64,000 bases of DNA from Eucommia ulmoides (lineage: Eukaryota; Streptophyta; Magnoliopsida; Garryales; Eucommiaceae), in NCBI GenBank assembly GCA_016647705.1, contig CM028340.1:13717001-13781000 (forward strand). The letters are read 5' to 3'. Position numbers and translations under genes: made by a program. The notes under the pieces were generated by a model. That model made no database searches and had not been told where the DNA came from. It saw nothing but the letters and a program-made list of their open reading frames with translations. Within the stretch, counting starts at the first letter, position 1; each line of letters starts with the position of its first letter. Shown piece by piece: positions 10,728 through 20,700 of this stretch.

Positions 10728-12655
10728 GAAATGTTGCATTGAAGTAATGACATTTGGATAGGCAATAATCAGTTTTTACTTTGATTTTGTTGCGTTTTAA
10801 CTCATGTATAATTGTGATTATATTGATAACTGAAAATGTTATTGATACATATTGTGTTGTATTTGTAATAAACTGTTAGTGTTAAACAGTTGTTGAATAT
10901 TGTATAAAGAAATCATATCACACTGTCTCTTATAAACATTTGGGGGAGGGATTTTTGTTTTTTGTTTTTTTTTTTTTTTTTTTGGTTGGAAAAGTGTGGG
11001 GGTCCTGTGTATCACACTATCTCTTATATTTTTGTACATGTGGTTTGCTTAGTGTTTCAGTTCCAAGCAATTTTAGGGGGAGTGCTTTTATTTGCAAAAT
11101 GAAGCCTAATAAGAATTTCAAAAATCAAGAACAAAATTGAATAGGGGTTTCTTTAGTGCTTTTGTTCCAAACCAAGTTTCTGTTTTGTTATGTTCCTAGA
11201 TTTTTCTGTTTCTAATTTTTTGCTCCCAGATTTCTACTATGTTCCCTGTTTTGTGTTTTTGCTCTATTTGTTTGTGTTTATTAATGTTGTGTTGTTTAAA
11301 ATTGGAGTGTAATTTTGAAATGTCATATAAATAAAGGTAATTATGTCCAATTGTTTTTGTACTGTAATTATTGGTTATGTTCATTTGAAAATAATTTTTG
11401 AATACTGGAAGGTGTCCTATAAACAGATAAGATTATAAAAAAAATAAAAAATCTTTTTAGGTTCAATTGAAGAAATAATATTAAATGAAGTTAATTTTTG
11501 TCGCTTGCCAACGCCGTTATCCACCATCATAGCAAAATTGACCAAAGATCGCCCCACGATAGTCCACAATCAAAACAACCTACAACACAGTATTGCTAAT
11601 TTGCTTCAAAACACAATTTAATATCACACATCTTCCAACAACATTTGTAGTTTGAATTTTGATTTGAGATGTTAATGTTTGTAATTTTGTTTTTTGTTTG
11701 TAATTGGTAATTTTTGTATTTATTTATAATATGGGTACTTTGATAATAAGGGTCAAACTATTTTAAGTTTAGTTTGAAATTGTTTTTGTTTTGGTAAATT
11801 ACTAAGTTTAGTTTGGCATTCTTTTTTTTATATATATATATATATAAATCATTTGGTTGTTGGATATCTACTCATTTTTTAATATTATGAAGTATGAGAG
11901 AAATATGTTTGGTTAAGGGATTCATAAGCATGTTCTAACGGCCACCGCCAACTCCCCGCCACTGCCCACCGGCATTGCCGGAGAGAGTATAATTATATTT
12001 TATTTTGTTATTTTGTTTAATAAAAGGGTTAAAAAAATATATATTTTTTTAAATGAGGATATTAGTGACTTCGTGTAAAAAGATAGGGGAGACAAATGAT
12101 ATAAGCCAGTGGGCATTGGCGGTGGCGGGTGGCGGGTGGCGTTGGGCGATGGAGGGTGGGATATAAATATAATTATTTAAAAAGTTAAAGGTAAAAAATC
12201 TAATTTTAAAATAAGGGGATGCAAACTATAATTAATCCATATAAACTAAGTAGCAAAAATTAGATTTGAATGCAAAATGACCAAAATACCCTTTGATTGT
12301 TACCATTGACTTAATTGAATAGTAATTGGAGTAAAATTGAAACAAAATTGAAATGTCAATGGGTCAATGTGTCTATATTTTCAAATTCGGGGGTCCAATT
12401 AAGCACTGTCTGCATTTATGAGTGATCAAAAGTGTCAGATATGGTTTACAATGCAATTTATTTATTACTTGCATATAATTCGTATTAAGTCTCCTTATTT
12501 TATATGGATACAAGTTTTATTATTGATTGTTAGTTATTAGTGATGTTCAATTGTTAGTTATTATTGATATTCAAATTAAATATGTGGATAATATTAATCT
12601 CGATTGTTAGTTATTATTGATGTTAAAATGAAATAAGTCAATTCTTTATTTTGTT
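10728..12655. other. Gene-poor AT-rich region with GC-rich inverted arms
   Basis: No coding domain was recognised. Two short related blocks containing 'TCACACT(G/A)TCTCTTATA' lie at 10916-10935 and 11010-11030. GC-rich arms at about 11938-11980 (GGCCACCGCCAACTCC) and 12112-12155 (GGCGGTGGCGGGTGGC) are inverted relative to each other, and may mark a small foldback element. Poly-C/A and TA-rich runs occur at 10443-10462 and 11830-11846. Confidence 0.45.
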
Positions 12656-12659
12656 TTTA

Positions 12660-12755
12660 TTGTTTTACACCCGCGCCTTCAGGCACGGGTTATACGATAG
12701 TGTATATTATTGTTTTACACCCGTGCCTTCAAACACGGGTTATACGATAGTGTAT
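12660..12755 (+). mobile_element. Two tandem Helitron-like 3' ends
   Basis: A roughly 51-bp unit is present twice. Each copy holds a hairpin (ACCCGTGCCTTCA-A-CACGGGT style) followed by TATACGATAGTGTATA. A GC-rich hairpin about 10 nt before a CTAG-like end is the 3' signature of plant Helitrons. The terminal word here is GATAGT rather than a strict CTRR, and no matching 5' TC end was identified, so the assignment is tentative. Confidence 0.45.
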
Positions 12756-12765
12756 ATATATATAT

Positions 12766-13174
12766 TAGGCCATCTTTGATAACCACTGAAAATTTTAAAA
12801 TACTTAATAGTGTTTTAATTGTTAAGTGTTGAATATTTAAGTATTCAATTTTTTAATATTTTTAATTTAAAAAAAAAATTATTTTTTACAAATTTTTATT
12901 CAAAAAATAATTTTTACAACTTTATTTTTCTAAAATATTCTCTCTACGACTTTTTCTATTTTTTGTCAATTTAATATTTTCTCCATTTATAATTTTTTAT
13001 ATATACGTTTTTGTATATACTTTTTTAAATGATAAGTGCTAAAAATTAAATGAATCACACGTCATTTAAAAATTTAAATAATTTTTTAAGTGGTCATTAT
13101 TTTGTAAATGATTACTTAATTTTATTATCAAACAGTTATATTCAGTTTTTAAGTTAATAAACATTTGTCTTAGT
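12766..13174. mobile_element. AT-rich MITE-like element, copy A
   Basis: It begins AGGCCATCTTTGATAACC, and its right end, reverse-complemented, reads CTAAGACAAATGTTTATTAAC. The two share an ATnTTTrATAAC core as imperfect inverted ends. The interior ('AAGTGTTGAATATTTAAGTATTCA', 'AATATTCTCTCTACGACTTTT', 'AAGTGCTAAAAATTAAATGAATCA') matches the copy at 37635-38089 in the same order and orientation. No coding sequence. Confidence 0.6.
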
Positions 13175-14096
13175 TAGATGTGATATTATCACTTAGTATC
13201 ATAATATAACACAATGAAGACTTTAAACTCTTATTTAAAATTAAGAGTCAATTTATTTCATTCACGTCCACCGTTATTTGCAGTGTTTAAACTCGAGGAT
13301 AACTACATGAATTTATTTGAATAAAAAACTATACTAATTTTAGCCCGCGCTGAGGGCTGGTTTTGAAATAAATTTTTTTGTATATTTTATTTGATTATTT
13401 AAATATAATTTATATTTATTATTTTTGAAAAAATATTTTGTATTAGTTAGTAGGGTTTGTATTGTTTTTTTTTTCCAGTTGGTGAACAATGTATTATTTT
13501 ACAGTATTTGAAATATTTAGTTTTTCTATTTTTTAATATTTGTGTTCAATTAATATTATGAATATTTTACTTTTGGGTGTTGAAATTAAAAGTATTGTTT
13601 AATGTTTGATAAATGATAAAATTTTAGTTTAATATAATTTAAAATTTTAAAGAAATATTTGTGTTCAAATTATTTAAAATGAAATTAATTAACAAATACT
13701 TTTAATAATTCAAATATACTCAAAATATTGAGAAATAAGAAATATAGTGTTGTTGAGCTCTCAATAAGGTGAGATGTTATAGAAAGAACAGGAAGAGACA
13801 GTATGAGTCCCTAAAAATTGCACCAAAATAATATCATTTATCTATCTCCTAAATCAAAATAAAATGAAAATATTAATAAAATCTTAAATCAAACAAATGA
13901 AACACATATAGAAAAAACCAATACTTCACACACAAATCGAACCTGAATTTCATTCATTTGAAAGCTTAGGTTTTCACTTTTAGTCTTTGTTATATGATAT
14001 GACATATAGATGTCATTTTTAACTCATATATATGAAATATTGTTAGAAAGGAAATCCATTTTCTTTTAGTCTTTCAATTTTAAGTTTTACTTATAA
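13175..14096. other. AT-rich intergenic sequence, nothing recognised
   Basis: No domain, repeat boundary or structured RNA could be supported. A partial relative of the downstream tandem unit ('GTCATTTTTAACTCATATATATGAAATATTG') appears at about 14012-14045. Confidence 0.5.
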
Positions 14097-14975
14097 ATGT
14101 CATTTTTAACTTGTGTATATGAAATATTGCATAAAAAGAAAATTTATTTATTTTTTTTATTATTTTTATAAACCCTTGTATGAGAAATAAAAAATATAAA
14201 AAGTTCAAAAAAGAAAAATATTTTTTTTACACAAAAAAAAAATAAATGGAAATCGATTTTTTTTCCCTTCATTTTTAAACACTTATATGAAAATAAAAAA
14301 TATAAAAAGTTAAAAAAAGAGAATAATTTTTTTACATTAAAAAAACTCAATTATGATTTTTTATTATTTATTCTAAAAATGATCTTTTATTTAAAAGACA
14401 AATCTCATTATTTCAAATATAAAAAATATTTTAATTTCATTAAACTGGCTATATTAATTATAAATAACAATTAAATTAACTCAATTCCAATATTTAAGAA
14501 TAAACATAATATTTAAACTCATTTAAATAAAATAATAAATAAAGAAATCAAGGAGAATCAAGAAAAATAGTTTTATGGACTCATGTATATGAAATATTGC
14601 ATAAAAAGGAAATCTATTGTTTTTCATTATTTCTATAAATCCTTATTTGAGAAAAAAAAAATATAAAAAGTTCAAAAAAGAAAAAAAAAATTACACTAAA
14701 AAAATAGAAATCGATTTTTTTTTCGTCATTTTTATAAACACTTATATGAAAAATAAAAAAAAAGAAAAATATTTTTTTTACATTAAAAAAAACTCAAATA
14801 TGTTTTTTTTTTATTTATTCTAAAAATTGTCTTTTATATAAAAGTCAAATCTCATAAAGAACAATTAAATTCACTCAAATCCTTATATTTAAGAATAAGT
14901 TTAATATTTAAACTCATTTACATAAAATAATAAATAGAGAAATTAAAGAGAATAAAAAAAAATAATTTAATGGGT
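14097..14975. repeat. Tandem duplication (about 480-bp unit) downstream of the germin-like gene
   Basis: Unit 1 (about 14097-14575) and unit 2 (about 14578-14975) share in order: 'GTATATGAAATATTGCATAAAAAG', 'AAATATAAAAAGTTCAAAAAAG', 'GAAATCGATTTTTTTT', 'CTTTTATATAAAAG', 'AGAATAA' and 'TTTAAACTCATTTA'. They are diverged by substitutions and poly-A/T length changes, so the duplication is not recent. The two short open frames inside are artefacts of AT-rich sequence. Confidence 0.75.
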
Positions 14976-15222
14976 TCTCATTCGTTCTCAAATTTAGGCT
15001 TCCAATTTTAGATTTTAGATATAGATTACCGAAATTATTGAGCTCAAAAGAAACAATTTGCCTTCACAAGAAAATGTAGCTTATTTCAAAGCTTACATTT
15101 TGGCACAACAATACCGAAAAAAGGACGCCAAATTACAACTGAAATAGGGGGGAAATAATAAAAGAAAAAAACAACATTAAAAGACAATTCAAATCAAGAA
15201 CAAATCACACACAAACATGGCC

Positions 15223-15849
15223 TTAGTTAGTCCCACCAAGAACACCCTTGAGCTTCTTGATTTGAGCAACATCAAGAAAAGTGGACTTCGCGATTAACTC
15301 GGTAGGCAACTCATTCGCAAACAGTGCAAAATCGAGAATCTGGAGTCCCGGATTGGCGCTGCTGAAGCTAACAAATGCCAGGGCCAGTGTAGTCCCGGAA
15401 TTTATCTGGAAATGAAGCAATCCCTGGGGGAAAACCATTACATCTCCCTTGTTTAGGGTCTTGAAATAGACGGTATTCGCGGACGAAATAAAGCCTGCGC
15501 AAATCGTACCTTGGATCACAATCAGGGCCTCAGAAGCCCCAGGGTGAGTGTGCATTGGCACCACACCCCCCACTGCCAGGTCGAGACGGGCCAAGGAAAG
15601 CCCAAGCCCGTTTAGGCCCGGAAATTGGGCAACAAAGGCCGGGGTCACGGCTGCCTTGATGAGGTTCGAGGTGTTACCTGGGCGTCCAAGGCCCGAGAAA
15701 ATGAAGTCCTTTTCCGTAACTGAGGCAGCCTTTTTGCAAGGATAGCCCGCAGGGGTGTCGAGGGACGACAGATCCGCAACGCAGAAGTCCTGCACTGCAG
15801 CTTGAGAGGAGAGCGAGAGGACAGCGACTATGACAATTGGGAGCAACAT
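15223..15849 (-). CDS. Germin-like protein, ABP19/ABP20 (auxin-binding) type
   Basis: A single-exon, 208-residue secreted cupin. The start is ATG at 15849. The same frame stays open upstream to a TTG at 15915, but that lies within the TATA box and is not a plausible start. Residues 1-19 or so form a hydrophobic signal peptide ([17 protein letters not shown]), and two cysteines (FCV, YPC) match the conserved germin disulfide. Cupin box 1 is 'HTHPGASE' followed by a glycine, giving the His-His-Glu metal ligands. Box 2 is '[16 protein letters not shown]', with the last His. An N-glycosylation site is NTS, and the C-terminus is 'LKGVLGGTN'. Related germin-like proteins are extracellular manganese-binding hexamers, some with superoxide dismutase activity, and the ABP19/20 branch was first isolated as auxin-binding. 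Activity here is inferred. No frameshift or stop, so it is the one convincing host gene in the window. Confidence 0.96.
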   Translation of the reverse strand: MLLPIVIVAVLSLSSQAAVQDFCVADLSSLDTPAGYPCKKAASVTEKDFIFSGLGRPGNTSNLIKAAVTPAFVAQFPGLNGLGLSLARLDLAVGGVVPMHTHPGASEALIVIQGTICAGFISSANTVYFKTLNKGDVMVFPQGLLHFQINSGTTLALAFVSFSSANPGLQILDFALFANELPTELIAKSTFLDVAQIKKLKGVLGGTN

Positions 15850-15915
15850 TTTTTTTATTATAATGTGTGTTTTGTGCGTGTGTGTGTGAGATTTTGGTGG
15901 GGTGGTTTGTCTCAA

Positions 15916-15923
15916 TTTATATA
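15916..15923 (-). promoter_or_regulatory. TATA box of the germin-like gene
   Basis: The minus strand reads TATATAAA 67 bp upstream of the ATG. A start site about 30 bp downstream would give a leader of roughly 35-40 nt containing the CA-rich run at 15864-15892. The position is consistent with a plant RNA polymerase II promoter. Confidence 0.7.
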
Positions 15924-16136
15924 GTTGAGCTGAAGGAGTAGATATTTTCTTGGAGCATGGTTAGGCTGAAAGAAAAGACAGGTTTTGGGTCTGTGATGCA
16001 TGTGATTGTGTGATCTTTTTCCCACAAAACAAGAGGGCTCTTTTTGGATAGAGAATTCAGGGTAAAAAATAAAATAAAGAATGAAGAAAAGCATATTCTT
16101 GATTCAAACTCTTTTTACCACTTTTTTCAAAGATCA

Positions 16137-16162
16137 TTTTTTTTTTTTTTTTTTTTTTTTTT
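16137..16162. repeat. Poly(T) tract, 26 nt
   Basis: Uninterrupted T run about 290 bp upstream of the germin-like start codon, with poly(A) on the gene's coding strand. Plant poly(dA:dT) tracts exclude nucleosomes, but no role is shown here. Confidence 0.85.
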
Positions 16163-16314
16163 AGAAACGAAACAGATCAATAGTTTCTTAATGTAATTTT
16201 TTGTTAAAATAATGGGCAATTACTAATAAATTCTTGTATGAGACAAAACTACCAAATACACATTTTTAAAAACATGTTACAACATAATTTTTTTGTCTTT
16301 TTTGACAATTTTAC

Positions 16315-16620
16315 CCCTTCCGTTGAATATAACACGGGATCGTGTTAAATATAACACGAGATCGTGTTGACTAATCGTGTTGAATATAACACAAGATCGT
16401 GTTATATTCCACTTTCACTACCATTCAAATTCTACCAAGTCGTCATACCCATTTCATCTCAGCAAAACAACAATACAATATATTTAACATAAGTTTCACT
16501 CCACTAAGTGCATAAATCAAGTCTATTTTCTCTCTGTCTTACATTTGTTTAGGGCGACGAGTTTGGGGCCGCCACCATCTTGTTATATTCAACACGAGAT
16601 CGTGTTATATTTCAATTTTT
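16315..16620. repeat. Cluster of AACACG...CGTGTT palindromes
   Basis: Four related inverted repeats lie at 16331-16346, 16353-16368, 16382-16409 and about 16585-16612. The third has perfect 11-bp arms (GAATATAACAC / GTGTTATATTC) around a 6-bp spacer. The second and fourth share the core AACACGAGATCGTGTT. They lie 0.5-0.8 kb upstream of the germin-like gene. No open frame is involved. Confidence 0.65.
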
Positions 16621-16712
16621 TCATCCAAATTAATAATCCCCCTTATACATTCATATGCTTGATTTTTTCTCAATACAAACCAAATCAATTTAACCAAATA
16701 AACCCTAAATAC

Positions 16713-16745
<33 letters not shown>

Positions 16746-17297
16746 CAAATTTATCATTCAATCCAATCAAATCAATCCAAAATCAATCAACCAAATCAAT
16801 ATAAAACCTTAGAAAGTAGAGACATATCTATCCGTCCAACCATACAATCCATATCAACCAATTTTTTAATTCAAATTAAAAATTCATTTTTCTACATTCA
16901 TATATTTGATTTTTAACCAAATCAACCCAACCAAATGAAGAAATTTATTCAAACTCATTTCCTACTAATCTATCCAGCAAGAAAAACATAAATTGGAGAA
17001 AATAATCCAAGAAATTGCAAAATTACACCAACACATACACAAACATCTAGACAATGGAGGCATAATCGGCACAATTTTTCAAAATTAATGAGATTAAACA
17101 AACAAATAAGAGATTTAGGGAGACATACATAGACTTTTGGGAACAGAAGAAAAAGAAGGTTTTCCATCGGGAGGTTGCGGTTTTGGAGTCTGAGACCGTA
17201 AGAAATCCTAGCTTTTGCAAACTAGAAGTCTCGATTCGATTCTGTACAAGCATATCAAACATAGAGATATAGAGAGAGAAACATAAACAATTACATC

Positions 17298-17337
<40 letters not shown>

Positions 17338-17725
17338 AGGGAAGAAAATGAAGAAGGCAATTTCTCAGCTTCCAGATCGAGAAGAGCTTTGCTGCTACCG
17401 CCCATCTCTCTCTTCAAAAAATGACGATTCAATCAATAAAACGAGCTCAACTGTATATATAATGTATATGAAATTGAAGAAATCCTTATTTGGTTCTTCC
17501 GATTCACGCAGCCGACTGTATTCAATCTCCGACTAAAACCCTAATTTGCAGGAAGCTGAAAGATGATGCGGACAAAACATTGAATTGAAGAGACGACGCT
17601 GACGAAATCGAAGAGACGACGGCAGGCAAGGACGGCGGAGGCGAACGGTGGACTGTTGCAGAGGGAGATGACAATTACAGATCTTGTCGTGTCATGTGCG
17701 TGAGGGTGCTGAACAGAAGTAAGGG
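16621..17725. other. Intergenic region with (CA)n/(TA)n and (GA)n runs
   Basis: Microsatellites: (CA)n 16712-16731, (TA)n 16732-16745, (GA)n 17301-17334. The frames overlapping them (16545-16916, 17208-17432) are low-complexity artefacts. The 17340-17720 stretch is less AT-rich and could be a first-exon remnant, but no domain is visible. Confidence 0.5.
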
Positions 17726-17727
17726 TA

Positions 17728-17938
17728 TAATGGGTAAATCAAAAAAATAGGACTATTTGGTACAAAGTACCATCGTTTTTGGAGTTCTTTACCTTTCGTG
17801 GTCCAAAAAATTAAAAAATCACCATATTGGGTCTGCTTTTATCTTATTTACGCAAATGGGTCTTCCCGGCCTTGTCACAACCGGTATCCTATCCCCCATT
17901 CCTATCCCATGCACATCCCCCTCCCATTAAAAAATCAT

Positions 17939-17986
<48 letters not shown>

Positions 17987-18152
17987 ATAACTTTAAAGTT
18001 TGTTTAATATTTTAAAATTAAAAATAATATAATTATAATTATTTTATAACATGTACTTAATTTAAAAAATATTGAAAAAAATTATTTCAAAAAGAAATAG
18101 GATTTTAAAACAAATTTATGAAAAATGATATTTTTAGACTTATAATTTATAT
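17728..18152. mobile_element. Left arm of a long inverted-repeat pair (MULE-type TIR)
   Basis: This arm matches 22727-23272 in reverse complement. Shared words include 'GGAGTTCTTTACCTTT', 'CACCA-ATTGGGT-TG-TTTTAT', 'AATGGGTCTTC-CGGCCTTGTCAC', 'GGAT-TGCAT'-type GC-rich patches, 'AACTTTAAAGTTTGTTTAATA' and 'GAAATAGGATTTTAAAAC'. A (TA)n run at 17944-17985 sits inside. Long terminal inverted repeats of several hundred bp are typical of TIR-MULEs, and a MuDR N-terminal fragment lies just inside. Exact outer ends and the 9-bp target duplication could not be fixed. Confidence 0.65.
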
Positions 18153-18224
18153 GTGTTATATTTGTGTAGGAATTTATACAAAATTTATTACTTAAAAAAA
18201 AACTTACAGCGCAGAACAATAGAC

Positions 18225-18634
18225 CGTTTATATGGTTTTAGAGAAACGCAACTTGGTGTTGATACAATAACTGCCATTGATACAATGGGTATCGACATTG
18301 AAGCTTCACACGTACATTTTGACCGTCTAAAACTGTCTTCGGCCTAATCGCATCTAGAAACTCGTCCAATGTCGTGCTGATATTAAATGATCTTATCTCT
18401 TTAGGCGGCATATTGTATCAATAACTGTCATTGATACAATGGGTATTGGCATTGAAGCTTCACACATACATTTTGACTGTCTAAAACTGCCTTCGGCTTA
18501 ATTGCATCTAGAAACTCGTCCAACATCGTGCTGATATTAAATGATCTTATCTCTTTAGGAGGCATATTGTATGATATAAATTCACTTGGTTCTTGTATAA
18601 TACTACCACCCCAATGTAACAACACATTCGTCAT
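18225..18634 (-). pseudogene. MuDR-type transposase N-terminal fragment with internal duplication
   Basis: The minus-strand open segment 18428-18634 starts 'MTNVLLHWGG' and contains 'ISYNMPPKEIRSFN', 'LDEFLDAIK' and 'CQYPLYQ'. This is the layout of the N-terminal PB1-like region of plant mudrA proteins (a 'WGG' start, then a 'Y-PP' block, then '-RYP'). A second copy of the last ~145 bp follows at about 18264-18416 with a 12-nt link, so this part of the gene is tandemly duplicated. No catalytic region follows and transcription would run towards the left inverted arm. A dead fragment. Confidence 0.6.
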
Positions 18635-18854
18635 GATTAAGCTTTAACAATAAAATAATTTTAATTAATAAAAGAAGCTAATTGGGTACAAAACTCATAA
18701 AAAATTTATTACTTATAAAAACTTATACAAAAATTATAATTTTTATTAAATTTTAAATTTTAAATTTTAAAAAATTTATAACAAATCTAAAATAGATTTC
18801 GACCCTCACACAGCCAAAATCTATTTGTTATAATTCTTTTTTTAGCAAATCAAT

Positions 18855-20480
18855 TACATGCCAAGTTTCAGATTGCACATAGACTTGTTATTATACACCG
18901 ATAACCCTTTTGTGTGCAAAAATAGCCAAGGAAGACACATTTTATGGAACAATGATCTAACTTATTCTTACCGGGAGTCAATTGGTTGACAAAACAGACA
19001 CATCCAAAGATACGGGGAGGTAAAGCAAACCAAAGTGATTGGGGAAAAAGAATAGGATGAGGAACTTTGCCATTCAGGGTAGAAAATGGCATTTTGTTAA
19101 TCAAGAAGTAAGCTGTAAGAACTGCATCTACCCAGAAGTGTGTGGGAACGTTCATATCAAACATTAGAGTTTGATCCACTTCTAGGAGATGTCAATTCTT
19201 ACGCTCAACGACTCCATTTTGCTGTGGTGTGTGAGGACAAGAAGACTGATGCAGTATACCAAACTGTGACATAAAAGAAGTAAAGGGATGAGAAAAATAT
19301 TCTCGAGCATTATCACTACGAAGTATACACACGAGCACATTAATTTAAGTTTTAATTTCAGTGCAAAAGGCAGAGAAAATGAAGAACAATTCAAAACGAT
19401 CTCTCATTAAATAGAGCCATGTAACCTTGGAGAAATCATCGACAAATGTGACAAAATAATGAAAGTCTAATGTAGAGGCAATACGAGAAGGACCCCAAAC
19501 CATCTGAATGAACTAAACTAAAAGGACTCGATGCTCGAAACTAAGCTAAAGAAGTGAATGAAGTATGATGATATTTTCCCAACTGACAAGACTCACAATC
19601 TAAAGAAGACAAATGACGTAAATTAAGAACAAGTACCTTTAGATTGGCAAGACAGGGATGACCTAGACGACAATGAATTTGGTGGGTAGATGCAACTACA
19701 GGACAGGCAATGGGCGGGATAACAAGTATCCCGTCGTGATTGTCAAAGTAATAAAGGTCATTTTTCTCACGTCCTACACCAATCGTCTTCTATGTTTTCA
19801 AATCTTGGATAATTACAAAATCAGGAAAGAAACAAACAAAATAATAAAGTTGTTAAGTAATCTTACTAACTGATATCAAATTAAAAGTAAAATAGGGAAT
19901 ATACAAAATGGAGGATAAAGAGAAAGAGGGTGAAAGTTCTACAATGTCAATACCACGAACAGGGACGGTGGAACCATCAGCAACAGTAACAGGGAACATT
20001 GAAGGAGATGACTGAATATGCGTAAATAAAGAAGAGGTACCTGACATGTGATCGGTGGCATCAGAGTCAATGATTTAAGGAATAGAAGTGGAAGGATAAA
20101 AAGAAAGATATACAGTAGGGTTGCCTTGTTGAGTTAGAGAAGTAATGGGGGTAGATGTCTGCTTGGACGCCTTAACTTGAGGAACTGAACATACTTGTCA
20201 TCAGAAATTGCCTTGGGAATTGAAGAGTTGGATGCTGAAACAGGAGCAACTTGATTAGAAGTTGCCACCTGAATATATTTAGGAGAACGACCAACTCTAT
20301 ACTAGCAAGTATCTTGAGTATGATTTTCCTTACCACAAAATGTGCATCGACAATGTTGACCATGACATTGGCAACCTCGAAATTCATTACAACGGCTTCA
20401 TCGGCCACCTCGTTTCCCTTTATCGGTAACAACTTATACAACTTTGGACCATTGTAAGTATTTGGTCTCATTTAACTTGC
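18855..20480 (-). pseudogene. Second Ty1/copia remnant (gag zinc knuckle to integrase)
   Basis: From high to low coordinates on the minus strand: a zinc knuckle 'CTFCGKENHTQDTC' near 20325-20370; a protease region with 'DSDATDHMSG' where copia has DSGATDHM, so the catalytic motif Gly is replaced by Asp; 'VPVRGI' and 'NLISVSK' (19853-20047); a GAG-pre-integrase 'HCRLGHPCLANLK' (about 19600-19680); and an integrase with 'HTPQQNGVVERKN' and 'FWVDAVLTAYFLINKMP' plus 'FGCVCFV' and 'KCVFLGY' (18868-19260). Stops and frameshifts separate the blocks. RT and both LTRs are absent. It is a different copia lineage from the copy at 2425-9253. Confidence 0.85.
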
Positions 20481-20700
20481 TGGTTGTTAATGGTTGGGGT
20501 GTAGCCGTTGACATTAGTATTCGCTAATACAACAACTAACAAACAACTTGCACAAGGGAAACAAACCAACAACATAAACAACTGTAGGGGCTTAAATGAA
20601 GAACATTAGAATCAGAACATTACTCACGAACAAGAACCCTTGTGTCACCGTCGGATCAAGAGAGAAGCAGCAGCGACGAAGGCCCTGAGTCTTAAGTCAG

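Noticed and set aside
15548-15745. 65-residue plus-strand frame opposite the germin-like gene
   Set aside because: Shadow of the real gene on the other strand; no domain and no codon pattern of its own.
15850-15915. In-frame 22-residue N-terminal extension of the germin-like protein
   Set aside because: It begins with TTG, not ATG, and would start right at the TATA box. A signal peptide begins at the ATG at 15849.
16545-16916. 123-residue plus-strand frame
   Set aside because: It runs through (CA)n and (TA)n microsatellites and AT-rich sequence, with no domain or start context.
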